In this document: piece by piece, positions 1-5,974 of the stretch | How positions within the stretch are numbered: the stretch's first letter is position 1 | Layout: every line of letters begins with the position of its first letter | Source: an uncultured Collinsella sp. | Lineage (GTDB): Bacteria; Actinomycetota; Coriobacteriia; Coriobacteriales; Coriobacteriaceae | Direction of reading: 5' to 3' | Assembly: GCA_900540905.1 (NCBI GenBank) | Contig: UQHR01000042.1 | Location: 1-17,587, forward strand | Length of the DNA stretch: 17,587 bases | Notes under the pieces: generated by a model | Database searches by the model: none | What the model was told of the DNA's origin: nothing | Seen by the model: only the letters and a program-made list of their open reading frames with translations | Translations under genes and position numbers: made by a program

Positions 1-68
1 CCATCCTCGCAGTATCCGGTTCTCAAGGTGCACGCCTGCGCGGCTGATCCGGTTCGACCGGGCCGCGC
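1..68 (-). other. Possible rRNA operon leader or 16S-23S spacer fragment at the window edge
   Basis: Read on the minus strand, 27 to 11 is CTTGAGAACCGGATACT, which resembles the conserved TTGARAACYG-type stretch near boxA in leaders and spacers of rRNA operons of Gram-positive bacteria. Just before it (38-68) is a nested hairpin: GCGCGGC arms at 38-44 and 62-68, and CCGGT/ACCGG arms at 49-53 and 57-61 with a 3-base loop. No reading frame here looks like a protein end. A leader reading leftwards out of the window would put an rRNA operon directly downstream of the phosphohexomutase gene. The resemblance is from memory and no 16S or 23S sequence is present, so this is tentative. Confidence 0.35.
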
Positions 69-120
69 GGCAAGGAGATATATTGCCAGACCGGAGGGGC
101 CCCGTGGGCGGGAATCTGGG

Positions 121-142
121 CGTACACATTTCCTACACATTT
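121..142. repeat. Two-copy 11-bp direct repeat
   Basis: CGTACACATTT (121-131) is followed at once by CCTACACATTT (132-142), matching at 10 of 11 positions. The period is about one helical turn. It lies between the end of the phosphohexomutase gene and the rRNA-leader-like edge, where a promoter reading leftwards would sit. No function can be assigned from the sequence. The rest of 143-217 holds nothing I can name. Confidence 0.5.
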
Positions 143-217
143 TGTGATCCGACTAACGTTTGCCAGCCGTTACCTACCGCTCGCCGAGCATCTCTTCTAT
201 ATAAGGCAGACTCATGG

Positions 218-1618
218 TTAAAGCGGATACGTCCCCCTAGCTAAAGCACAGCCAGCATCGAGCAACTCATCACGCTCTTCCACCGAGAACCCCTCGGCGT
301 AGACGCGCACCACTGGTTCGGTCCCGCTAGGACGGACCAGCAGCCACGTGTCATCCTCGAATGCCAAACGCAAGCCATCCATATGACTAACGTTTTGCGG
401 CACCTTGCCACAAATCGACTTGGGGTTTACGCCCGGCAGCAGGGTTCGTAACGTTTCGGCATCTTCGGCCTCAAGGCGCAAATCCCGTCGACCGTAACTC
501 GTCTTACCAAAACTGTCCTCGAGTTGGTCGACCAGAACGCCCAAAGGCGCGTCCGTCTTTGCCATAAGCTCACACAGAATTAGACAGGCGAGGATTCCAT
601 CGCGCTCGGGCATATGCGCGGCGATGCCGATACCACCGGCTTCTTCGCCGCCTATGAGGACGCCGCCCTTTTTCATCTCCGCCGCTATATATTTGAAACC
701 GACTGGTTTGACGGTCACGCGGCAGCCAAGCGCCTCGGCAATGCGACGCACGAGCGTCGAGCATGAAAGATTGACGACGACGCGCCCCTCCAAATTACGA
801 AATTGAACCAAGTCGCCCAAAACGAGCGCCATGATCTGATGCGGATGTATATATCTGCCGCGCTCGTCAACCGCACCGATACGGTCGGCGTCGCCGTCGG
901 TCACCAGACCAGCGCAAGCTCCGTCATCGATAACCGTGCGCTCGCAAGCGTCCACCCAAGGCTCAACGGGGTCGGGGCAGATATCTTCTTGGTCAGACGC
1001 CTGCCCGGCGTGAATCTCGTGCACCTCAACGCCAAGCTCGCGCAGCAAGTCGGCTAGATAACCCTGGGCTGCGCCGCCCATGGGATCGACAACCACGCGC
1101 AGGTGCGCGCCGCGGATGGCTTCGGCATCGACAAACGATGCCACCGCCTGCATATAGTCAGGAATGATATCCGCGGTGCGATATTGCCCCTCGATCCCCA
1201 TTGGCTCGGGAGCCATGGTCTCTTCGAGCTCTTCGATGACATCCTGGTTGGCGGTCGAGCCGTCACCCATGCGAATCTTGAGGCACAGATAACCCTGCGG
1301 ATGATGGGACCCCGTCACCATGAGCGCGCCGCACGCCTCACCGTCATAAGCCGCCGCCCACGTAAGGGCAGGGGTCGGAACAGGTCGCGAAGCGAGCACG
1401 GCGTCCAGCCCGTGCGCTGCTAGCACGCCCGCCGCAAGCTCAGCGAACTCGCTCGCCAGGGGCCGGGTGTCGAACCCTATATATACCGTTTTGCCCGGAT
1501 TGGTCTTTTGCCACAACTCGCCGACGGCATCGGCGATACGGGCAACGTTATCGGCAGTGAAGTCCTCATCGACGCGAGCGCGCCAACCGTCAGTTCCAAA
1601 ATGAATTATCGCGCACAC
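218..1618 (-). CDS. Phosphoglucomutase/phosphomannomutase family protein
   Basis: A cytoplasmic alpha-D-phosphohexomutase of 466 residues that moves phosphate between C1 and C6 of a hexose, linking glycolysis with sugar-nucleotide and wall-polymer precursors. The family signatures appear in order: FGTDGWRA at residues 7-14, the phosphoserine loop TGSHHP with probable catalytic Ser104, the metal loop DGDADRIG, the sugar-binding GGEEAGG, and the C-terminal phosphate-binding RPSGTEP. I chose the GTG at 1616-1618, because GAGGTG lies 7 bases upstream and the family usually begins just before FGTDGWR; an ATG at 1676-1678 would add 20 residues with no homology I recognise. Substrate (glucose or mannose phosphate) cannot be settled; the motifs do not look like GlmM. 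All three Tyr-Ile pairs are coded TAT-ATA, unlike other genes here. A terminator separates it from the methyltransferase gene upstream. Confidence 0.93.
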   Translation of the reverse strand: MCAIIHFGTDGWRARVDEDFTADNVARIADAVGELWQKTNPGKTVYIGFDTRPLASEFAELAAGVLAAHGLDAVLASRPVPTPALTWAAAYDGEACGALMVTGSHHPQGYLCLKIRMGDGSTANQDVIEELEETMAPEPMGIEGQYRTADIIPDYMQAVASFVDAEAIRGAHLRVVVDPMGGAAQGYLADLLRELGVEVHEIHAGQASDQEDICPDPVEPWVDACERTVIDDGACAGLVTDGDADRIGAVDERGRYIHPHQIMALVLGDLVQFRNLEGRVVVNLSCSTLVRRIAEALGCRVTVKPVGFKYIAAEMKKGGVLIGGEEAGGIGIAAHMPERDGILACLILCELMAKTDAPLGVLVDQLEDSFGKTSYGRRDLRLEAEDAETLRTLLPGVNPKSICGKVPQNVSHMDGLRLAFEDDTWLLVRPSGTEPVVRVYAEGFSVEERDELLDAGCALARGTYPL

Positions 1619-1625
1619 GCGCAGA

Positions 1626-1631
1626 CACCTC
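1626..1631 (-). promoter_or_regulatory. Shine-Dalgarno deciding the GTG start of the phosphohexomutase
   Basis: On the minus strand GAGGTG ends 7 bases before the GTG at 1616-1618. This is good spacing and favours this start over the in-frame ATG at 1676-1678. Confidence 0.6.
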
Positions 1632-1748
1632 ACAGTGTTTGGATCATGGTACGCGTGAGGTATACCCGCAACACGCACTCAGCAACCTGCCGGCACCAGC
1701 ATTCACCATTTGGGCAAATGCTGCCGAGGACATGCAAGCAATAAAATA

Positions 1749-1770
1749 AACCGCCCCGTATGGAGCGGTT
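1749..1770 (-). terminator. Rho-independent terminator after the homocysteine S-methyltransferase gene
   Basis: AACCGC (1749-1754) pairs with GCGGTT (1765-1770); two further G-C pairs close a four-base GTAT loop after one mismatch. On the minus strand the stem is followed by TTATTTTATTGC (1748 down to 1737), a broken T-run. The TAA of the methyltransferase gene is 8 bases upstream. On the plus strand the stem is followed by TTTT split by its own end, so it could work weakly in both directions. The remainder of 1619-1748 shows no clear promoter for the phosphohexomutase gene. Confidence 0.75.
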
Positions 1771-1777
1771 TTGCCCT

Positions 1778-2671
1778 TTATATATCGAGCGCCTCGGCCA
1801 TCGCTGCCGTAGTGATTGCCGTGGTTCCACAGCAACTGCCCACCATTGCGGCGCCGGCATGTCTCCATTCGATGCATGCGCGCGCGAAAGCTTCGGGATT
1901 CTCGTGCCATACGGGGCCATCCTGAGTCTGGACCGGATCGCCTACGTTGGGACGCACCGTAACGGGAGTAGTCGCCGATGCAACCATCCTGGGCACCGCC
2001 GCATTCGCGGCCGCAAGCGAACAGCAATTAACACCAACCGAGTTTGCGCCGTGTTTTTCGGCGTACAAAACGGCTGCCTCGATGTTGAGGCCATCGCCCA
2101 GCAGGTCGCCTTTATCGTCAACGACAAAACTCACCAGAACAGGCATGCCGTCGGCGGCATCTCGGGCGCCGGCAAGCATGGGCTGCAGATTACGGATAGA
2201 CGTCACCGTCTCGATCAGCAGACCGTCAACACCAGCATTGAGCAAGGCGTGCGCCTGTTCGCGCGCAATGCCGCGGATTTCACGATACTCGACAGAGTCC
2301 TCGGCAAACCACTCAATACCGATCGGGCCCATCGAGCCCAGCAGTAGCTGAGGGTGCGCCTGGCGGGCATCGTCGACGGCCCCGCGATTGACCTCCGCCA
2401 CGGACGGCGCAATCTGGTCGTGCTTGAGGGCATAGCTCGATGCCTGAAAGGTATTGGTAATGAGCACCTGCGCGCCGGCGGCGACATACAAGCGATGGAT
2501 ACGAGAAACGGTCTGCGGCTCTGCCAGATTCCAAAACGCCGGTGGAATGTCGGCGGCATCGTACTCACTCAACAAAACACTGCCCATGGGGCCCTGCGCC
2601 AACAAGGTCTCGCTCGACAAGCGGCGCGTAAGTTCCTCGGCACCAAAGCGGTTGTAATAACTCGTATCCAT
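1778..2671 (-). CDS. mmuM: Homocysteine S-methyltransferase (MmuM-like)
   Basis: A cytoplasmic single-domain enzyme of 297 residues, expected to transfer a methyl group from a donor such as S-methylmethionine or S-adenosylmethionine to homocysteine, giving methionine. The zinc thiols of the family are visible: Cys216-Cys217 in GVNCCS and Cys280-Cys281 in GSCCGT. Other landmarks are ITNTFQAS near residue 71, GSMGP near 112 and LIETV near 152. There is no cobalamin or folate domain, so it is not full-length MetH. The N-terminal DGAMGT of relatives reads AQGPMGS here (residues 25-31), losing the usual Asp. Its ATG is 10 bp from the stop of the metal regulator, so the two are probably one transcript. 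The Shine-Dalgarno is weak (GGGA). The methyl donor cannot be told from sequence. Confidence 0.9.
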   Translation of the reverse strand: MDTSYYNRFGAEELTRRLSSETLLAQGPMGSVLLSEYDAADIPPAFWNLAEPQTVSRIHRLYVAAGAQVLITNTFQASSYALKHDQIAPSVAEVNRGAVDDARQAHPQLLLGSMGPIGIEWFAEDSVEYREIRGIAREQAHALLNAGVDGLLIETVTSIRNLQPMLAGARDAADGMPVLVSFVVDDKGDLLGDGLNIEAAVLYAEKHGANSVGVNCCSLAAANAAVPRMVASATTPVTVRPNVGDPVQTQDGPVWHENPEAFARACIEWRHAGAAMVGSCCGTTAITTAAMAEALDI

Positions 2672-2681
2672 ATATATCCCG

Positions 2682-3104
2682 CTATTCCTCGACGCTGATT
2701 CCCTGCTTTTCGAGATAGGCGAGCCAGCGGCTCATCGTGTCCTCGGATAGCGCATGCTCCATCATGCAGGCCTCGGAATCGGCTCGCTCAAATTCGACAC
2801 CGAGCTCCTGAACCAAAAACGTGCGGATGAGGCGATGACGGTACCAGATAGCCGTGCCAACCTCGCGGCCGCGATCGGTCAGGATCACCTTGCCGTAGTG
2901 CGATTGCTCGACAAGCTCGGATGCCTTGAGAGCCGAAACCGCTTTATTGACCGATGCCTTGGAGACGCCAAGGCGCTGCGCGATGTCGACCGATCGAACG
3001 CCGTTGGTTTCCCCCTCTTCGCTTTCAATGCGAACCATGCACTCCAAGTAGTCTTCGTTCGCCACCGTCAGATGTAGTTCGCGCGAGCTATTTGTCGTAT
3101 CCAT
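2682..3104 (-). CDS. DtxR/MntR-family metal-dependent transcriptional regulator
   Basis: A 140-residue dimeric DNA-binding protein expected to repress genes when bound to Mn2+ or Fe2+. Residues 13-80 form a winged helix-turn-helix (VRSVDIAQRLGVSKASVNKA recognition region, then the wing). The dimerisation and metal part follows (RHRL near 89-92, EACMMEHALS at 111-120). By alignment to B. subtilis MntR from memory, D18, E21, H90, E116 and H117 match its ligands, while Cys113 replaces Glu99, as in DtxR. There is no SH3-like third domain, so the length is MntR-like. I chose the ATG at 3102-3104, preceded by AAGGGA; an upstream ATG at 3123-3125 would add 7 residues. It leads a two-gene operon with the homocysteine methyltransferase and is divergent from pepT. 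Metal specificity is unresolved. Confidence 0.9.
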   Translation of the reverse strand: MDTTNSSRELHLTVANEDYLECMVRIESEEGETNGVRSVDIAQRLGVSKASVNKAVSALKASELVEQSHYGKVILTDRGREVGTAIWYRHRLIRTFLVQELGVEFERADSEACMMEHALSEDTMSRWLAYLEKQGISVEE

Positions 3105-3135
3105 GATCTTCCGTCCCTTCTGCATTCAATGGCTG

Positions 3136-3141
3136 ATTCTA
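3136..3141 (-). promoter_or_regulatory. Possible -10 element of the metal-regulator operon
   Basis: On the minus strand this is TAGAAT, 5 of 6 bases of the sigma-70 -10 consensus, about 31 bases before the ATG. With a 17-base spacer the -35 position would lie inside the inverted repeat at 3158-3177. No good -35 hexamer is seen, so the promoter is either activator-dependent or mis-called. Confidence 0.35.
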
Positions 3142-3157
3142 CCCCATCCAAGCGTCG

Positions 3158-3177
3158 CGGTATGCCGTGGCATACCG
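3158..3177. promoter_or_regulatory. Perfect inverted repeat, candidate operator in the divergent region
   Basis: The arms CGGTATGCC (3158-3166) and GGCATACCG (3169-3177) are exact reverse complements around a 2-base centre. The repeat lies between the divergent regulator gene and pepT, over the expected -35 position of the regulator promoter. Size and symmetry fit a dimeric repressor; the adjacent DtxR/MntR-type protein is the obvious candidate, but it is not a known DtxR or MntR box. Confidence 0.55.
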
Positions 3178-3212
3178 TGCTAGAGTTCTTGTTGCACACG
3201 ACGACCAAGATT

Positions 3213-3216
3213 GGAG
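3213..3216 (+). promoter_or_regulatory. Shine-Dalgarno deciding the pepT start
   Basis: GGAG sits 8 bases before the ATG at 3225. The longer frame from 3129 has no such site, and its extra 32 residues would cover the divergent promoter region and do not resemble the peptidase family. Confidence 0.6.
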
Positions 3217-3224
3217 CGGTCTTT

Positions 3225-4472
3225 ATGGAAAACACCACCACGAACCCCGATGTCCTCGAGCGCTTTTTGCGCTACGTCCAGATCAACACGCAGTCCGAGG
3301 ATGCAAACTGCGACCAGGTACCCTCGAGCGCCGTTCAGTTTGACCTTGCCAACATGCTGGCTGAAGAGCTGCGCGAGCTTGGTGCGGAAGATGCCCACGT
3401 GACCGAGCACGCCTATGTCTGCGCGCATATCCCCGCAAGTGCGGGCGCTGAGGACAAGCCCGCCCTGGGCCTGATCGCCCATCTCGACACCACCGAAGTT
3501 GCACCGGGTGCCGGCGTGAAACCGCACATCGTACACTACGAAGGCGGCGACCTGGTCTGCGGCACGGTTGACGGTAAGCCCGTTGCCATGAGTACCGCCA
3601 AGCTTCCCGCCCTGAACGACCTCGCAGGTGAGGACCTTGTCTGCAGCGATGGCACCACGCTGCTGGGCGCGGACGACAAGGCAGGCGTCGCCGAGATCAT
3701 GTCGCTTGTCGCGCGTATCGCTCAGGACCCTTCTCTGCCCCATCCCGCACTCGGCATTTGCTTCTGCCCTGACGAGGAGATCGGCCACGGAGCCGAGCTG
3801 TTGGATATCGATACCTTTGGCTGCAAGTACGCCTACACGGTCGACGGCGGCCCCATCGGCGAACTGGAGTGGGAATGCTTTAACGCCGCCGAGGCGACCG
3901 TCTGCTTTGAGAGCCAGTCCATCCACCCGGGCGACGCTAAGGGCCGTATGGTCAACGCAGGCAATCTGTTCTGCGACTTCAACGCGTTGCTCCCCTACGT
4001 ACAGCGCCCGGAGTATACGGAAGGCTACGAGGGCTTTTATCACCTTGAGGGTGTATCTGCGACCGTCGATCACGCCACAGCGCGCTATATCGTCCGCGAC
4101 CATGACGCCGCCAAGTTCCAGCAGAAACTCGACCTTATTGATGCCGCTGCCTCGATGCTCAACCAGCGTCTGGGTGAGGAGCGCGTGACGGTCGAGATTA
4201 AGCAGCAGTATCGAAATATGGCCGAGATCGTTCGTGACTATCCCGAGCTTATTGATGTTGCCAAGAAAGCCTACCTTGCCTGCGGCGTTGAGCCCCAAGT
4301 GCTGCCAATTCGTGGCGGCACCGACGGCGCCCAGCTGTCGTTCCGCGGTCTGCCCTGCCCCAACCTTTCCACCGGCGGCTATTGCTACCACGGCGTCAAC
4401 GAGTTCGTCCCGGTCAGTTCGCTCGTCAAGATGACCGACGTGCTCCAGGAGCTCGTCGCCCGCTTTGCATAG
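3225..4472 (+). CDS. pepT: Peptidase T (tripeptide aminopeptidase)
   Basis: A cytoplasmic M20-family metallopeptidase of 415 residues that removes the N-terminal residue from tripeptides. Two zinc ions are expected. Visible ligands and catalytic residues are His86 and Asp88 (AHLDT), the bridging Asp150 (GADDKAG), Glu184 and Glu185 (CPDEEIGHG), Asp207 (TVDGG) and His389 (YCYHG). The dimerisation domain lies roughly at 217-330. Length and motifs match PepT rather than dipeptidase PepV or DapE. It is the only plus-strand gene in the window, divergent from the metal regulator and closed by a strong terminator, so it is probably transcribed alone. The inverted repeat at 3158-3177 could also control it. 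No clear -35/-10 pair was found. Confidence 0.96.
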   Translation: MENTTTNPDVLERFLRYVQINTQSEDANCDQVPSSAVQFDLANMLAEELRELGAEDAHVTEHAYVCAHIPASAGAEDKPALGLIAHLDTTEVAPGAGVKPHIVHYEGGDLVCGTVDGKPVAMSTAKLPALNDLAGEDLVCSDGTTLLGADDKAGVAEIMSLVARIAQDPSLPHPALGICFCPDEEIGHGAELLDIDTFGCKYAYTVDGGPIGELEWECFNAAEATVCFESQSIHPGDAKGRMVNAGNLFCDFNALLPYVQRPEYTEGYEGFYHLEGVSATVDHATARYIVRDHDAAKFQQKLDLIDAAASMLNQRLGEERVTVEIKQQYRNMAEIVRDYPELIDVAKKAYLACGVEPQVLPIRGGTDGAQLSFRGLPCPNLSTGGYCYHGVNEFVPVSSLVKMTDVLQELVARFA

Positions 4473-4496
4473 GGAACTCGAACAATCTAGGTAAGC

Positions 4497-4538
4497 AAAA
4501 CCGCCCCGTCCTCAAAAACCGAGAACGGGGCGGTTTTT
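4497..4538 (+). terminator. Rho-independent terminator after pepT
   Basis: AAAACCGCCCCGT pairs with ACGGGGCGGTTTT; the spacer may add a short CTC/GAG stem, and the hairpin ends in TTTTT. It starts 24 bases after the pepT TAG. Because the 5' arm begins with A residues it could also stop minus-strand transcription. The following 4539-4615 contains no recognisable gene. Confidence 0.9.
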
Positions 4539-4615
4539 GGTGCAAGGGGAGTAGTCAGCACCGCAGGTTGAGCCAACGTCAGCGAGCGACGTCCAAGGCG
4601 AACAAGTTGGCATGA

Positions 4616-4656
4616 AAAAGGCAGGGCATTGACCTTCTGGTCATGCCCTGCCTTTT
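4616..4656 (-). terminator. Bidirectional terminator after the LCP gene
   Basis: AAAAGGCAGGGCA (4616-4628) pairs with TGCCCTGCCTTTT (4644-4656), with an inner stem TGACC/GGTCA around a TTCT loop and one bulged T. Both strands finish in T-runs (TTTTT on the minus strand), so it can terminate the murA-LCP transcript and stop read-through from pepT. Confidence 0.88.
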
Positions 4657-4698
4657 GAATGACAAATTGTCGCCTTGGGCGGCGCGCAGCGTCGAGCC

Positions 4699-4726
4699 GT
4701 TACGGCGTTTGGTAAAACGCCGTAAC
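4699..4726 (-). other. 12-bp hairpin abutting the LCP stop codon
   Basis: GTTACGGCGTTT (4699-4710) and AAACGCCGTAAC (4715-4726) are perfect complements with a GGTA loop. The LCP stop codon occupies 4727-4729, so the hairpin begins on the very next base. No T-run follows on the minus strand, so this is probably a 3' stabilising structure rather than the terminator, which lies at 4616-4656. Confidence 0.6.
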
Positions 4727-5962
4727 TTAGTAGTTGGCTTCGTAGCCGTTGCCGTCGCCGGTGGGCTCTTCGTAGTAGTCCGAATCGCTCGAATCGCTTG
4801 AGTCATCGGAATCGTCAGAGCTGACCGATGAGGTTGCGGTACCGTTTGCGTAGTCGTCAGACGTGTTGTTGTTCAGGTCGCCGATCGTAGAGCTGGAACC
4901 GTCGGAAAGACCCATGGTGTTGGGACCCTTGGGATCCTTGCCGGCATCGACGCGCTCCATCATTTCCTTGAGCTCGTCCTCGTAGACAAAGACGTAGCTC
5001 ACACCGTCGATCATGGTGCTGTCGTCGGCGTACGAGGGCAGGTTGGCCGAGTAGATACCGTCGACATCCATACCGCGCATGGCGTTGACCGTAGCCACGA
5101 TATCCTGAACGCTCATATCGGTTACGAGCATATCGGACAGCGAATTAACCAGGCCAAAGATCTTCGTGGCATCGAAGTTATTGAGAATCTGGTTGGCAAG
5201 GGCGCCAAGCACCTGACGCTGGTGGCGCATGCGCGTGTAATCGCCGTCGGCATAGGTGTAGCGGCAGCGGGCATAGGTAAGGGCGGTGGCACCGTCCATA
5301 TGCTGCTGGCCAGCGGTAATCTTAATATCCAGGTGCTCGGGGTCGTCAACATCATCGGTTGCGTTAATGTCGATACCGCCAACCGAATCAATCAGCGCCT
5401 GCATACCGTCGAAGCTGACCTCGGCATAGTGGGAAATCTGAACACCGCACAGCTCGTTGACCGCCTCGACCATGGCCTCGGCGCCGCCAACGGTATGGCA
5501 GGCATTGATCTTCATGGTCTCGCCCTTGTACTCGACCTTGGTGTCGCGCGGAACGGAAATGAGCGTCGCCTGCTTTTGCGTGGGGTCGATGCGTGCCAGG
5601 ATAATCGAGTCGGCGCGATACGTATCCTCGCCCGGACGGCCGTCGGTGCCAAGAAGCAGCACGTAGAACGGATCCTTTGCCTCATCGGCGTCAACCAGAA
5701 CCCGACGCAGATTATCGGTAATGACATTAGAATCGCCGAGCTTGCCCATAATGGTGGCAAACCACAGGCCGGCAGCGGTAGTGGCACTCAGCAGCACACC
5801 AAGCACGACAATGAGCGCGACGTGACGAATCGTGTGGCTACGACGACGTTGACGAGCGCGCTCGGAATAGCGAGCCACGTTATCGCGACTGTAGATCTTG
5901 GCCTGCGCACCAGTTGAGGGTCTTCGGGCGGTGGTATCCGCGAGGGGCTTTTTATTAAACAT
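4727..5962 (-). CDS. LCP (LytR-CpsA-Psr) family cell-wall polymer ligase
   Basis: A membrane-anchored extracellular phosphotransferase of 411 residues, expected to move a lipid-linked glycopolymer onto peptidoglycan. It has a basic cytoplasmic N-terminus (ARQRRRSH), one membrane helix at about 48-72, and the LCP domain at about 98-300. Conserved residues include R116/D118 (YRADS), R139/D140 (VPRD) and R244/R246/R249 (YTRMRHQRQ), which bind the pyrophosphate lipid and Mg2+ in this family. Cys155 and Cys172 stand where many relatives lack cysteine. The tail (about 350-411) is Ser/Asp/Gly/Asn-rich and probably disordered. I chose the ATG at 5960-5962, with AGG 6 bases upstream; an in-frame TTG lies two codons earlier. 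It follows murA after 12 bases, so the two are likely cotranscribed. The polymer substrate is unknown. Confidence 0.92.
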   Translation of the reverse strand: MFNKKPLADTTARRPSTGAQAKIYSRDNVARYSERARQRRRSHTIRHVALIVVLGVLLSATTAAGLWFATIMGKLGDSNVITDNLRRVLVDADEAKDPFYVLLLGTDGRPGEDTYRADSIILARIDPTQKQATLISVPRDTKVEYKGETMKINACHTVGGAEAMVEAVNELCGVQISHYAEVSFDGMQALIDSVGGIDINATDDVDDPEHLDIKITAGQQHMDGATALTYARCRYTYADGDYTRMRHQRQVLGALANQILNNFDATKIFGLVNSLSDMLVTDMSVQDIVATVNAMRGMDVDGIYSANLPSYADDSTMIDGVSYVFVYEDELKEMMERVDAGKDPKGPNTMGLSDGSSSTIGDLNNNTSDDYANGTATSSVSSDDSDDSSDSSDSDYYEEPTGDGNGYEANY

Positions 5963-5974
5963 AGGCAACCTGTA

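Noticed and set aside
83..242. A short frame from TTG with AAGGAG upstream on the plus strand
   Set aside because: The product resembles nothing, overlaps the end of the phosphohexomutase gene, and lies over the rRNA-leader-like sequence.
3129..3224. Longer pepT start
   Set aside because: The added 32 residues cover the divergent control region including the inverted repeat and do not match the peptidase family.
4572..4610. Possible small RNA or hairpin GCCAAC...GTTGGC between pepT and the LCP gene
   Set aside because: The stem is short with a long loop and no promoter or own terminator is visible.
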